This document shows positions 42,246 to 51,747 of a DNA stretch of 64,000 bases, piece after piece. A program made the position numbers and the translations under genes. The notes under the pieces were generated by a model, which was given only the letters and a program-made list of their open reading frames with translations, was not told the origin of the DNA and did not search any database. This DNA comes from PHAA01 sp034927445 (GTDB taxonomy: Bacteria > Bacillota > Syntrophomonadia > Syntrophomonadales > Syntrophomonadaceae). Within the stretch, counting starts at the first letter, position 1. Each line of letters starts with the position of its first letter. The DNA lies in the NCBI GenBank assembly GCA_034927445.1, contig JAYFPZ010000006.1, positions 62,001 to 126,000 on the forward strand, given 5' to 3'.

Positions 42246-42384
42246 ATCAAAAGCCTCCTCAGACTGAGAGCCGTTTGATAAAAACGCTCGCGGCGCGATG
42301 CACCCAAAACGCGAAAGGAAGATGCTGCGGCGCCCGCGTTTTGGCGCGCAATTCGCGCAAAGCGCTCATTGATTTTGATTTTGG

Positions 42385-43707
42385 CTAGTGTTTAAACGGA
42401 AAAAAGTCAGTGCCGGCGGACTGATCATTTGGCCTGGTAAGGCTGCGGGTAATACCGTACTTGGCCGCTTTGCGAACCACGGTGGATTGGTTTATCTCCA
42501 GTACCCGGGCTACTTCATAGGTGGATTTATAGCGTGAAAACGCATATTGCAGGAGTTTGCGCTCAGTATCTTCCACGGCGCAGCGCAGGGAAATATTTTC
42601 TGAAGAGCCTGTATTATTGGTCTTGGACTTGTCCAGCCAGGGGGGGAGATCACTCATTGATATATAAGATTGAGCCGTGGTTACGATCAGACGCTCAATA
42701 AGATTCTCCAATTCTCTGACATTGCCGGGCCAATCGTGTTTCATAAAACAGTCTACGACCTCGGGAGCCAGCTTTTTATGAGTGCCGCTGGCGAGATATT
42801 TATGGTTGAAGTATTCCAGGAAATAATTCGTCAATACGGGAATGTCTTCGCGGCGCTCGCGTAAAGCGGGGACATGAATGGGTACCACGTTCAGGCGGTA
42901 ATACAGGTCCTGACGGAATTGCCGGTTGTTTATCATTTCAGTGAGGTTGCGGTTGGTACCGGTTATTATTCTTATATCCACTTTAATGGGCCGTATTCCG
43001 CCGACCCTGATAATTTCTTTGTCCTGGAGCACCCGCAGGAGCTTAACCTGCAGATTTAAGGGCATATCCCCGATTTCATCAAGAAAGAGGATGCCCCCGT
43101 TGGCAAGCTCAAACAGTCCTATTTTACCCTTGCGGCTGGCACCGGAGAATGCTCCCGGTTCATAACCGAAAAACTCGGACTCCAGTAAATTTTCGGGAAT
43201 GGCTCCGCAGTTGATTTTTATCAAAGGACCTTTGCTGCGGGCGCCATGAGAGTGGATGACATCAGCAATTAATTCCTTGCCGACCCCGGATTCACCTTGA
43301 ATTAAAACGGTAGAATCAACTTTGGCCACCCGGATAGCCATCTTGGTAAGCTCTTTCATACAACCGGAATGAACGATAAACTGTTTGGGGGCCAAGGTCT
43401 TTGCCGGAGGCAGCTTGTCATTGGTATCAGAAAACTGACCAGATTCAGCTTCCGGGGGATTATAGATCAGGTGTATCCTTTTAAAATCGTTTCTCAGTAA
43501 TTCTTCTACCGGGGTTGATAAAGGCATTTCTTGGGCGATAAGATGCAAAAGATGAGTGCGGGTAATAAAACCCAGGGGCTTGCCTTCGTCATTGACTACC
43601 TGGACACCGTCGATGTTTTGCTCGATAAACAGGCGTGCAACCTCGATAGCGGTTTGGTTGGATCTGATTATCATCGGATTAATGGATATTAATTCGTTGA
43701 TCTCCAT
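42385..43707 (-). CDS. Sigma-54-dependent activator with N-terminal CBS pair
   Basis: A 440-aa enhancer-binding protein. Residues 1 to about 110 carry two CBS motifs, which may sense adenylate or CoA-type ligands. The AAA+ domain has Walker A GESGVGKEL, the sigma-54 contact loop GAFSGA (GAFTGA in most) and Walker B GGILFLDEIGD. The C-terminus has a TyrR-like HTH (TYEVARVLEINQSTVVRKAAKYG). It faces the larA gene divergently and lies just beyond the beta-oxidation genes, so either is a plausible target. ATG 43707 is preferred over TTG 43722. Confidence 0.88.
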   Translation of the reverse strand: MEINELISINPMIIRSNQTAIEVARLFIEQNIDGVQVVNDEGKPLGFITRTHLLHLIAQEMPLSTPVEELLRNDFKRIHLIYNPPEAESGQFSDTNDKLPPAKTLAPKQFIVHSGCMKELTKMAIRVAKVDSTVLIQGESGVGKELIADVIHSHGARSKGPLIKINCGAIPENLLESEFFGYEPGAFSGASRKGKIGLFELANGGILFLDEIGDMPLNLQVKLLRVLQDKEIIRVGGIRPIKVDIRIITGTNRNLTEMINNRQFRQDLYYRLNVVPIHVPALRERREDIPVLTNYFLEYFNHKYLASGTHKKLAPEVVDCFMKHDWPGNVRELENLIERLIVTTAQSYISMSDLPPWLDKSKTNNTGSSENISLRCAVEDTERKLLQYAFSRYKSTYEVARVLEINQSTVVRKAAKYGITRSLTRPNDQSAGTDFFPFKH

Positions 43708-43875
43708 AAGCCTCACTCTCAATGATCAATTTAAGGTTAAATGCTAATCCAATCCTCATTCATAATGTTAACACAAAATTAAGACAGTAGTAAGATGGGT
43801 TGCTTTTCTTCTTAATGAGAAATAAACTAATATTTGTATCGATTATGTTAAAAATAAGGAGCAGGTGGTTGTTTT

Positions 43876-45135
43876 ATGAAAACAGAGCTGGCCTACGGGA
43901 ATAAATATCTCCCCCTGGAATTGGACCCGGACTGGACCATCGAGGTATTGGCCGCCCCCTCCCTCAGCCCCGAATGGTCAGGGACGGAACTGATTGAAAA
44001 GGCCATGCAAAACCCGTGCGGCACCCCGGTTATTGAAGAAATCATCACAACCAGATCAGCCCAAAATGCCGTAATAATTGTCAATGATATAACCCGCCCG
44101 ACTCCATATAATTTAATATTGCCGCCTTTGTTGGAGCGAATCGAAAAGGCGGGAATCAAACCCGAAAACATAACCCTGATAATAGCCACAGGTATTCATC
44201 GTCATCATACCCCGGCTGACAATATTGAGGTTTTTGGCGAAGATATCTGTCAGAGGTATAAGGTGGTGAACCACGATTGTGATAACAATCTGGTGTCGAT
44301 CGGTATTCTTTCCAACGGTTTGGAATTGGTCATCAACCGGACGGTGGCTGAAGCAGATTTATTGGTAAGTACAGGGGTAGTGGGATTGCATTATTTTGCG
44401 GGCTATTCCGGAGGAAGAAAATCCATATTGCCAGGGGTGGCTTCCCGGCCGGTGATTGAGGCCAATCATAAAATGATGAGTGATAATCGTGCCCGCCTGG
44501 GCAACTATGAGGATAACCCCGTCAACGACCTGATGCTGGAAGCAGCCCAAAAGGCAGGGGTCGACTTTATCCTTAATGTCGTAACCCATGGTAAAAAAGA
44601 CATAGCCTTCTGCGTAGCCGGGGAGGTAAAAGCGGCATGGCTGCAGGCGGTCAGATTTTGCGAGGAACAGAATACCGTCAGGATCACGCAGCCGGCTGAT
44701 GTAATTATAGCCAGCTGCGGCGGCTACCCTAAAGACATCAACATGTACCAGGCGCAAAAAGCGCTGGATGCGGCCGTACTGGCCGTTAAACCGGGCGGAA
44801 CCATTATTTTGGCCGCCGAGTGCCGGGAAGGCTTGGGCGAAGAAACTTTTCAAAAGTGGATAGAGAGTTCCCGCTGCCCGCAGGATATATTCGACCGGTT
44901 CCAGGCGCACTTTGAGCTGGGAGGTCACAAAGCCTATGCGATCTGCCGGATTCTGGAGCAGGCTCAGGTATTATTAATAAGTGCCTTGCCGGATGAAGTT
45001 GTGACCAGCATGTTTATGACCCCGGCAGCCAGCCTGGAAGCGGCCGTGAAAATGGCGAAGGCCAGACATGGCGCCGGAGCCCGTCTGGTTATTATGCCGG
45101 AGGCCCCGAAGATAGCCGTAAAAATTGCTGAATAA
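43876..45135 (+). CDS. larA: LarA-type lactate racemase family protein
   Basis: A 419-aa homologue of nickel-pincer lactate racemase. Residues matching LarA are the His-rich GIHRHH segment, GLHYFAGYSGGRKSILPG (His and the Lys that binds the cofactor) and IEANHK. In Lactobacillus, LarB, LarC and LarE make the cofactor; none is in the window. It could feed D-lactate to GlcD/GlcF, or act on another 2-hydroxyacid. No terminator is seen before murB, 66 bp downstream. Confidence 0.85.
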   Translation: MKTELAYGNKYLPLELDPDWTIEVLAAPSLSPEWSGTELIEKAMQNPCGTPVIEEIITTRSAQNAVIIVNDITRPTPYNLILPPLLERIEKAGIKPENITLIIATGIHRHHTPADNIEVFGEDICQRYKVVNHDCDNNLVSIGILSNGLELVINRTVAEADLLVSTGVVGLHYFAGYSGGRKSILPGVASRPVIEANHKMMSDNRARLGNYEDNPVNDLMLEAAQKAGVDFILNVVTHGKKDIAFCVAGEVKAAWLQAVRFCEEQNTVRITQPADVIIASCGGYPKDINMYQAQKALDAAVLAVKPGGTIILAAECREGLGEETFQKWIESSRCPQDIFDRFQAHFELGGHKAYAICRILEQAQVLLISALPDEVVTSMFMTPAASLEAAVKMAKARHGAGARLVIMPEAPKIAVKIAE

Positions 45136-45201
45136 GCATATTTACAGATTCCGGGCCATAAAATGAGCCATGATTATTTCCCGAGGAGAATCATATAGCC
45201 T

Positions 45202-46101
45202 ATGTATAATGGATTGAATGAATTGCTCGGCGCCGACAAAATCAAACAGAATGAACCGATGAGCAACCATACCACCTTTAAAATCGGGGGGCCGGCGGAC
45301 GTTATGGTCCTGCCGGTAACTATCGCGGACATAAAAACTACCATTACCTACTGCCGCCAGAATAACCATCCTCTGTTTATATTCGGACTGGGCAGCAATC
45401 TGGTGGTCAGAGACAAAGGCATACGCGGTATTGTTGTTAAAATTGGCAATAACCTCAAAGCGGTCAACGTATCCGGAACGGAGATCTATGCCCAGGCCGG
45501 CATAAGGCTCTCAGAATTGGCCCGCAAAGCCGCCGATAATGCTTTGAGCGGACTGGAGTTTGCCGAAGGTATTCCCGGAAGTCTGGGAGGAGCGGTCGTT
45601 ATGAATGCCGGTGCCTATGACGGTGAAATAAAAGATGTGGTTACGGAAGTCGAAGCCATTAGTGCTTCCGGAGAAGAACGGGTATTCGCGGCGGCGGAAA
45701 TGGATTTCAGCTACCGCCGGAGTGTTTTTCAACATAATGATTATATCATAGTTGCGGCAAGGATGAAGTTGCGGCCGGGAGCCAAGCCGGAAATCCAGAG
45801 CAGGATGCGGGAGTATGCCCGCAGCCGGCGCGAAAAACAACCGCTGGAGTATCCCAGTGCCGGCAGTGTTTTCCGGAGACCCCCCGGTTATTTTGTGGGA
45901 CCTATGATTGAGAAAATGGGGCTCAAAGGTTATAGCATCGGGGGAGCCCAGGTATCCGAGAAGCATGCAGGATTTATCATTAATACCGGCGACGCTACCG
46001 CTGCGGATGTACTGGATCTTATCGCCATGATAACCAAATCCGCCCGTGAGCAGTTTGGGGTGGAGCTGCAGCCGGAAATCAGGGTAGTGGGAGAACCATA
46101 A
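45202..46101 (+). CDS. murB: UDP-N-acetylenolpyruvoylglucosamine reductase
   Basis: FAD-dependent peptidoglycan precursor reductase (299 aa), type II MurB. Visible features are SNHTTFKIGGPADV, GLGSNLVVRDKGIRG, FAEGIPGSLGGAVVMNAGAY, the YRRSVF segment and PSAGSVFRRPPG. Length and motifs are normal. GAGGAG lies upstream of the ATG with a spacing slightly longer than usual. Confidence 0.95.
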   Translation: MYNGLNELLGADKIKQNEPMSNHTTFKIGGPADVMVLPVTIADIKTTITYCRQNNHPLFIFGLGSNLVVRDKGIRGIVVKIGNNLKAVNVSGTEIYAQAGIRLSELARKAADNALSGLEFAEGIPGSLGGAVVMNAGAYDGEIKDVVTEVEAISASGEERVFAAAEMDFSYRRSVFQHNDYIIVAARMKLRPGAKPEIQSRMREYARSRREKQPLEYPSAGSVFRRPPGYFVGPMIEKMGLKGYSIGGAQVSEKHAGFIINTGDATAADVLDLIAMITKSAREQFGVELQPEIRVVGEP

Positions 46102-46102
46102 A

Positions 46103-47890
46103 ATGTTGTTTGCTTACGGAATGCGGCAGGTGCTCCTTTGCACCCTGAACGCCAAGTATATCCACAGTTCCCTGGCTTTGCGCAGTCTTGGTACTTATTG
46201 CCGGCAGCAGACTGCATTCGAAATGAAGATTAAAGAATTTACCATTAATCAAAACCTCAGTGATATTATGGCTGAGATTTATATGAACCGGCCTGACGTA
46301 CTGGGTTTTTCTTGTTACATATGGAATATCCGATTGATTCTGGATTTATGCAGGGATTATAAGAAGATAGCCCCTCATACGGTTATAATTTTGGGCGGTC
46401 CCGAAGTGTCATATGATGCCCATCAGACCATGCTTGAAAATCCGGAAATTGACTATATTGTGCGGGGCGAAGGGGAAGAGACCTTAAGACAACTCCTGCA
46501 GGCGGTTAGCGGAGCCATAAATGTGACCGGGGTACTGGGCATCACCTACCGGGACGGGGAAAATATTCACCATAATGCTGATCGGGCCTTGATCAGCCTT
46601 GATGACATCCCGTTTCCCTATGAAGATGAACTGGACAAGCTGAGTGACCGCATTGTCTATTATGAAAGCTCCCGGGGCTGTCCCTTTCAATGCGCTTATT
46701 GCCTTTCCGCCAACAGCGGGGGAATACGATATCTGTCCATGTCCCGGGTTAAAAGGGATCTGGCCCTGATGCTCCGTTATAAGGTCAGAGAAATCAAATT
46801 TGTGGATCGCACATTTAACTGCCATGAAAAAAGGGCGCAAGCAATCATAGATTTTATTGTGGCCCATCGCGGCTCGACCAAGATTCATTTTGAAATCGAC
46901 GCGGGCTTGTTTTCCGACTCCATGCTGGAGTATCTGGCCTCAGTTCCTCAGGGGTTGCTGAATTTCGAAATCGGCATTCAGTCCACTTATGAACCTGCGC
47001 TTAAGGCGGTAAGCAGAAAACAGAACTGGGAGAGGCTAAGCCACACTATTAAAGTACTTAAAGCCCATAACAACATTCACCTGCACCTGGATCTTATCGC
47101 AGGTCTGCCGGGAGAGGACTGGGAAAAAATAACCCGGTCCTTCAATATGGTCTTTAACCTGCAGCCGGATGTGCTTCAATTTGGTTTCCTGAAAATTTTG
47201 AAAGGTACGCCTCTGTGGCGGGAAAGCGGGAAATATGATTATCTCTATCAATCCCAATCACCCTATCAGATTTTATCCAATCGGGATTTGACCTACGCCC
47301 AAATCATAAACCTGAATCAGATCGAAGCTATGCTTGACCAATATTACAATTCCGGGGATATGCCGCATACCCTGGCCTATATAAACGAAATGATTTATAA
47401 TACCGACGCTTTCAGCTTTTTTCGCGATTTGGCCGCTTACTGGCAATCCCACGGCTGGTTTGCCCGGGGGCATAAAAAAGAGGCTTTGTACAGTATGCTC
47501 CAGGCCTTCATATTTGAATATCATCCCGCTTATGCTGAATTTGCCGCCGAGATCTTAAAATATGATTATCTCTGCCATAATCATAAATACGGGCTGCCTC
47601 AGGGGCTAACCAGCATCAATCCCCCCAATATAAACAACCTCATCTATTCCTACGCGAAAGACCCTAAGTTTGTCGAGCAAAATCTGCCCCAATTTACAGG
47701 CAGAACCGCCTATGAAATCAAGAAGCTGGTTCATATAGAATATTTCAAGATAAATCCGGTTGCATACAAGGAAAAAGGCAAGGCAAAACTAATGTTTGTC
47801 TATGATCCGGTGGCCCGGGTTGCCAATAAAGTGATTGATTTATCCGAGACCGGTCAGGGCCGGGATATTGCCGGCAATGAACCTAATTGA
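46103..47890 (+). CDS. B12-binding domain radical SAM protein (DUF4080 type)
   Basis: A 595-aa protein with an N-terminal cobalamin-binding-like domain (VLLCTLNAKYIHSSLALRSL, VIILGGPEVSYD), a radical SAM core with the CxxxCxxC motif in SSRGCPFQCAYCLS, and a C-terminal DUF4080 domain. The substrate is not known for the family. It starts one base after murB, so the two are co-transcribed. A second ATG at 46121 is possible. Confidence 0.88.
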   Translation: MLFAYGMRQVLLCTLNAKYIHSSLALRSLGTYCRQQTAFEMKIKEFTINQNLSDIMAEIYMNRPDVLGFSCYIWNIRLILDLCRDYKKIAPHTVIILGGPEVSYDAHQTMLENPEIDYIVRGEGEETLRQLLQAVSGAINVTGVLGITYRDGENIHHNADRALISLDDIPFPYEDELDKLSDRIVYYESSRGCPFQCAYCLSANSGGIRYLSMSRVKRDLALMLRYKVREIKFVDRTFNCHEKRAQAIIDFIVAHRGSTKIHFEIDAGLFSDSMLEYLASVPQGLLNFEIGIQSTYEPALKAVSRKQNWERLSHTIKVLKAHNNIHLHLDLIAGLPGEDWEKITRSFNMVFNLQPDVLQFGFLKILKGTPLWRESGKYDYLYQSQSPYQILSNRDLTYAQIINLNQIEAMLDQYYNSGDMPHTLAYINEMIYNTDAFSFFRDLAAYWQSHGWFARGHKKEALYSMLQAFIFEYHPAYAEFAAEILKYDYLCHNHKYGLPQGLTSINPPNINNLIYSYAKDPKFVEQNLPQFTGRTAYEIKKLVHIEYFKINPVAYKEKGKAKLMFVYDPVARVANKVIDLSETGQGRDIAGNEPN

Positions 47891-48003
47891 CCACCATCCG
47901 TAAAATACCATGAAATATGGGGCCATAACAGCTGGTAAAGATTCGACTCCCTTATGCTTAAGCGTTTGCTTAAATTTCCGCAATAAAACTAAAATCACAC
48001 AAC

Positions 48004-48017
48004 CGAACAAGCGTTCT
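48004..48017. promoter_or_regulatory. LexA-box-like palindrome upstream of psd
   Basis: CGAACAAGCGTTCT matches CGAAC-N4-GTTCG at nine of ten defined positions, with the GAAC/GTTC core complete. It lies 107 bp before psd, in a 233-bp intergenic region with no other clear element. A single GAAC-N4-GTTC is expected about once by chance in a window this size, so support is modest. Confidence 0.35.
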
Positions 48018-48123
48018 GTTACAAAATAAGCATATTTAAGCTAAAATAATTTAGGTGAAACAGCAATCGTGATTTTGGTATGCAATCAACTTTTTCAAAT
48101 ATGAATGTGATAGGAGCAAAGTT

Positions 48124-48765
48124 ATGAATCACTCGGAACCAGTTGCTCGTGAGGGATGGATTTTTGTTGTTCTGGCCGTGCTATTGACGCTGTTATTGTA
48201 TTTTACCGCGGGTTATGGCGGGGCAGTCCCGGGGGTTGTGCTAACTGTATTCTGCCTTTTTTTCTTCCGCAATCCCGGACGGACCATTCCTGAAGAACGG
48301 GGAATCGTAGTTTCACCAGCCGATGGCAAAGTGATGGACATAACCACTATGGCTGAAGACAAATATATACAGGCCAATACCCAAAGGGTAAGAATCTTTC
48401 TTAGCCTGTTCAATGTGCACATCAACCGCAATCCCATAGCGGGCAAAGTGGAATGGGTGAAAAAGGTGTCAGGTGAATACCTGCCGGCCTATAAAGATGA
48501 AGCAAGTTTTAAAAATGCACGCAACTATCTGGGTATCTCAACGGCATGGGGCCGGATCATGGTGGTGCAAATTACCGGGCTGATAGCCCGCCGGTTGGTA
48601 TGCTGGGTCCGCCCCGGCGACATTATGAGCACCGGAGAAAGGTTTGGACTTATTCGTTTCGGCTCTTGCACTGAGATCTATTTGCCCGATGAAGCTGTTA
48701 TAAAGGTCAAACCCGGTCAAAAGGTGAAAGGAGGGGAGACGATAATTGCTAGATTTCATGAGTAA
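48124..48765 (+). CDS. psd: Phosphatidylserine decarboxylase, short form
   Basis: A pyruvoyl-dependent decarboxylase (213 aa) making phosphatidylethanolamine. It has an N-terminal membrane hairpin (residues 10-50), ADGKVMDI, FNVHINRNPIAG and the self-cleavage motif FGSCTE, in which the Ser becomes the pyruvoyl group. Short family members usually read FGSR. It overlaps pssA by 20 bp, so the two act as a lipid synthesis pair. Confidence 0.94.
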   Translation: MNHSEPVAREGWIFVVLAVLLTLLLYFTAGYGGAVPGVVLTVFCLFFFRNPGRTIPEERGIVVSPADGKVMDITTMAEDKYIQANTQRVRIFLSLFNVHINRNPIAGKVEWVKKVSGEYLPAYKDEASFKNARNYLGISTAWGRIMVVQITGLIARRLVCWVRPGDIMSTGERFGLIRFGSCTEIYLPDEAVIKVKPGQKVKGGETIIARFHE

Positions 48766-49261
48766 GCGCAGCGCCAATACAGTTACCTTGATAAATATTG
48801 TCTTCGGGTCTTTATCGCTTATTCACACTCTGCACGGCAACCATAAAGCGGCTGCTTTATGTATTCTGCTGGCAGTTGTAATGGATGGAATGGACGGCAG
48901 GATAGCCAGAAAGTTCGGAGTAAGCTCGGAAATGGGTAAAGAACTCGATTCTCTGTGTGATCTCGTATCATTCGGGGTGGCCCCGGCGCTTTTGCTCTAT
49001 GCCCAGGTGATGTATATATTCCCCCATATACTCGGACTTATTGTCGCTATATTATACATTGTATGCGGGGCTTTCAGGCTGGCCCGATTTAACGTCCTGA
49101 ATATAAAGGAATATTTTATAGGGATGCCTATAACCCTGGCGGGAACGATACTGGCGTTCGTCTCTCTGTTGGCTGCATCAATACCGGTAAATCTAATATT
49201 AATTACGGTCGTCTTTCTGGCCTATATGATGATCAGTAATATTAAGGTGCCTAAATATTAG
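48746..49261 (+). CDS. pssA: CDP-diacylglycerol-serine O-phosphatidyltransferase
   Basis: Membrane CDP-alcohol phosphatidyltransferase (171 aa). The signature D-x2-DG-x2-AR-x8-G-x3-D-x3-D is complete, beginning DGMDGRIAR and ending KELDSLCD. About five membrane segments follow. TTG 48746 has AGGAGGGG nine bases upstream and overlaps psd; ATG 48758 is an alternative. Confidence 0.94.
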   Translation: MLDFMSKRSANTVTLINIVFGSLSLIHTLHGNHKAAALCILLAVVMDGMDGRIARKFGVSSEMGKELDSLCDLVSFGVAPALLLYAQVMYIFPHILGLIVAILYIVCGAFRLARFNVLNIKEYFIGMPITLAGTILAFVSLLAASIPVNLILITVVFLAYMMISNIKVPKY

Positions 49262-49301
49262 GACTCGGTGGGCGAAAATCGCTCAGGAAGGTGACTGATA
49301 A

Positions 49302-49934
49302 TTGCTGGACCAATCAATCGAAGCATTGCGCGGACGCATTCCCCATATTCTTGAACATGAAAAAGCAGTTAAATCGGCTGTGTTGCTGCCTCTGGTGCAA
49401 TATCAAGGAGAAACCTGTGTTCTTTTTGAAAAAAGGGCGTCGACTTTAAAACAGCAGCCCGGTGAAATATGCTTCCCCGGGGGGGCCATAGAGGCCGACG
49501 ATGAGGGCAAAGCTGCCGCCGCCATACGCGAAACCTGCGAAGAACTGGGACTCCAACCCGAAGATATTGATTTAATAGCGCCCCTGGATATCATGATTAC
49601 TCCTTTTAATTTTATTATCTATGCTTACGCAGGTTATATTGAGGATTATAATAAAATCAGCCCCAATCAGGATGAGGTGGAAGAGGTATTTTGCGTTCCC
49701 CTGAACTATCTGTTAAGAAACAAACCGATATTAAAAAAAATGTCACTTAAAATGGATGCTCCTGCCGACTATCCCTATGAGTTGATTCCCTATGGAAAAA
49801 ATTATCCTTTCCGGCAAGCTACTTACCCGCAGCACTTCTTTATCTGGCATGAATACGTCATATGGGGAATGACTGCCCGCATACTGAATCATTTTTTAGA
49901 GCTATTAAAAGAGGATGCCCGGGAAACCTGTTAA
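49302..49934 (+). CDS. Nudix hydrolase, CoA pyrophosphatase type
   Basis: A 210-aa Nudix protein. The Nudix box starts GGAIEADDEGKAAAAIRE and ends TCEELGL, preceded by LKQQPGEICFPGG, typical of YeaB/NUDT7 coenzyme A diphosphatases that split CoA to 3',5'-ADP and phosphopantetheine. It starts with TTG after AAGGTGA. It is convergent with the sirtuin gene, whose stop lies only 2 bp away. Confidence 0.88.
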   Translation: MLDQSIEALRGRIPHILEHEKAVKSAVLLPLVQYQGETCVLFEKRASTLKQQPGEICFPGGAIEADDEGKAAAAIRETCEELGLQPEDIDLIAPLDIMITPFNFIIYAYAGYIEDYNKISPNQDEVEEVFCVPLNYLLRNKPILKKMSLKMDAPADYPYELIPYGKNYPFRQATYPQHFFIWHEYVIWGMTARILNHFLELLKEDARETC

Positions 49935-49936
49935 AA

Positions 49937-50680
49937 TTACAGGAGTTTACAAACCCTTTGCAGTAATTCACCGGTCCGGTTGGTATCTATTTTAAGAATG
50001 GCAGCATGATCCAGAGCGGTATACCCCTGATTGATAATCACTAGATCCTGGGTAAAGGTGCTGAATTCTTTCACAAACCCGGCCAGAGGATATACCATTA
50101 AAGATGAGCCGATGACAATCAGCAGCCGCGCATTTAAAACGCTCTCATGGGCATCCATGAAATTCTGGATTTGTTCTCCGAACAGCACCACATCGGGTTT
50201 TAAGATATGACCGCACTTGGCGCAGGTAGGGACTGTTTCCCGGCAATTGGAGGCGTAAGCTCCGTCATAAACCGCCCGGCAAGTGGGGGCTGTACATTTA
50301 AAGCGGTCGGCGTTGCCATGAATAGCAATTACCCGTTGGCTGCCGGCTTTTTGATGAAGGTTGTCTATATTTTGGGTGACGATGGCCTTGACCAACCCCT
50401 TTTTCTCCATTGCGGCCAGCAAGTAATGGGCCTGGCTGGGTTCAACCGGAGGAAACATAAAGTACTTCCGGTAAAATTCGTAGAACTGTTCGGGGCATCT
50501 TCTGAAAAAATCAATATTGACCAGGTTCATTACCCGGTTTTCGCCTAATTGGCGATAAATGCCATTTTCACCGCGAAAGTCGGGGATGCCGGCTTCCGTG
50601 CTGATTCCGGCGCCGGTTACAACCACGGTGTTTTTTGAATTTCTCAGTAAATCAACCAGCCTGTCTATTTTTTTCTCCAA
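49937..50680 (-). CDS. cobB: NAD-dependent protein deacylase (sirtuin)
   Basis: Sir2-family enzyme (247 aa) removing acyl groups from lysine. NAD-binding VTGAGISTEAGIPDFRG, TQNIDNLH, catalytic His in AIHGN, and four zinc cysteines (CTAPTC and CAKCG) are present. TTG 50680 with GAGGTGAT just upstream is the likely start. The frame extends to 50842 through the ncRNA terminator, so that start is rejected. In a bacterium with heavy acyl-CoA flux, sirtuins commonly regulate acyl-CoA enzymes. Confidence 0.93.
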   Translation of the reverse strand: MEKKIDRLVDLLRNSKNTVVVTGAGISTEAGIPDFRGENGIYRQLGENRVMNLVNIDFFRRCPEQFYEFYRKYFMFPPVEPSQAHYLLAAMEKKGLVKAIVTQNIDNLHQKAGSQRVIAIHGNADRFKCTAPTCRAVYDGAYASNCRETVPTCAKCGHILKPDVVLFGEQIQNFMDAHESVLNARLLIVIGSSLMVYPLAGFVKEFSTFTQDLVIINQGYTALDHAAILKIDTNRTGELLQRVCKLL

Positions 50681-50751
50681 ACCTATCACCTCAGAATCAT
50701 TATAGCAATTAATGGATATCAGCCCAAATGAAATAAACAAACCAGCCCGAC

Positions 50752-50994
50752 AAAAAAAGTCCTCAGCAACTGCGGCTGAGGACTTTTTAGAAATCATTTT
50801 TAGAGAGGTGGCGGAGAAAGACATTGAGCCTCTTGCTTCCAAGAACCAAAAACCTCTTTCAAACTAGATGTGACTCGATACAAACCACCACGATGTGAAC
50901 CCATTTATTTAAAAAGAACCATTTAATTAGTGGGAAGGCAACCAAGTGTCAATTGACCCAAGATACTAGGAAATCCTAAGCTCTCCGCCACCCT
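50752..50994 (-). ncRNA. Structured small RNA, 6S-like candidate
   Basis: An untranslated transcript of about 240 nt. Its ends form a perfect 11-bp closing stem: GGTGGCGGAGA at 50992-50982 (minus strand) with TCTCCGCCACC at 50817-50807, enclosing about 165 nt of loosely paired, AT-rich sequence. A strong terminator (GTCCTCAGC / GCTGAGGAC, then seven T on the minus strand) ends it near 50752. The size and long closing stem with a large internal bubble fit 6S RNA, the RNA polymerase decoy, but I could not match it base for base. It is not SRP RNA or tmRNA by motif. Confidence 0.6.
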
Positions 50995-51000
50995 ATATTT

Positions 51001-51029
51001 ATTATAGGGCTTTGCCGGGAAAAACGCAA
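51001..51029 (-). promoter_or_regulatory. Sigma-A promoter of the small RNA
   Basis: On the minus strand TTGCGT (51029-51024) and a perfect TATAAT (51006-51001) are 17 bp apart. Transcription would start about 7 bp later, at the closing stem of the ncRNA. Confidence 0.75.
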
Positions 51030-51084
51030 GGGAGACTGCCTTAATCGGGTCAGGAAAATTAAACCAAATTTAAAATGACCGCCA

Positions 51085-51555
51085 TTATTCGACAACCCTC
51101 CAGTATTGCTTTTCATCACCCCAGTTGCTCGTTTGTAAAAATTGGCGGGGAGGACGGGCAACGGCCGCTTCACATCTGGCTGTAACCTTGCCGTCGGGCC
51201 GACGAATTTCGGCGCCTACCCGGGCAAAGCGACTGCTCCGTCGGATAACCCAGCCAACGACCCGCAGGGGTACAGCGGTGGGGGTAGGCAGGTGGTATTT
51301 AACCTCCAATTTGGTGGTGATAAATAAGCCGTCCTGGTCTCCATCCAGCATAAGCGCCCGTCCGGAGGTTTCATCCAGCAAAGCCGCCACAATCCCTCCA
51401 TGCACGACCCCGGGATAACCATTGAAACCATCGGGGACCACCACCTCCGACCACACTTGCCGGGCCGCGTGATCGTTGTACCAGTTCATTTTTAACCCCA
51501 TATCATTGTGACGCCCGCACAGGAAGCATCCGCGTGAGGTAGGTTGTTTTTCCAC
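51085..51555 (-). CDS. Hotdog-fold thioesterase (PaaI/4HBT type)
   Basis: A 156-aa hotdog protein. The helix GVVHGGIVAALLDETSGRAL is the PaaI/4HBT signature that lies over the acyl-CoA site. The N-terminus has a CFLCGRHND motif seen in a subset of these proteins, possibly metal binding. It probably hydrolyses an acyl-CoA, of unknown chain length. The GTG start has GGAG upstream. Confidence 0.85.
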   Translation of the reverse strand: MEKQPTSRGCFLCGRHNDMGLKMNWYNDHAARQVWSEVVVPDGFNGYPGVVHGGIVAALLDETSGRALMLDGDQDGLFITTKLEVKYHLPTPTAVPLRVVGWVIRRSSRFARVGAEIRRPDGKVTARCEAAVARPPRQFLQTSNWGDEKQYWRVVE

Positions 51556-51747
51556 TCCAAATCAACTCCCATATTTTAAGGATATAACAATTCAACCGCA
51601 AAATAGGTTATTATTTAATAAGTTTAACACAAGTAAAACCGACTATAGGATTATTAATCCCCAATTAAAAGAAATTCTAGGGCGGATCAGCCGCAGAAAG
51701 CCAGTCGGTCTGCCAAAAATGCCAATTACTAATACAGGAGGTTTTGG

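Noticed and set aside
50800..51000. SRP RNA, tmRNA or RNase P for the minus-strand ncRNA
   Set aside because: None of their conserved loops or end sequences is visible.
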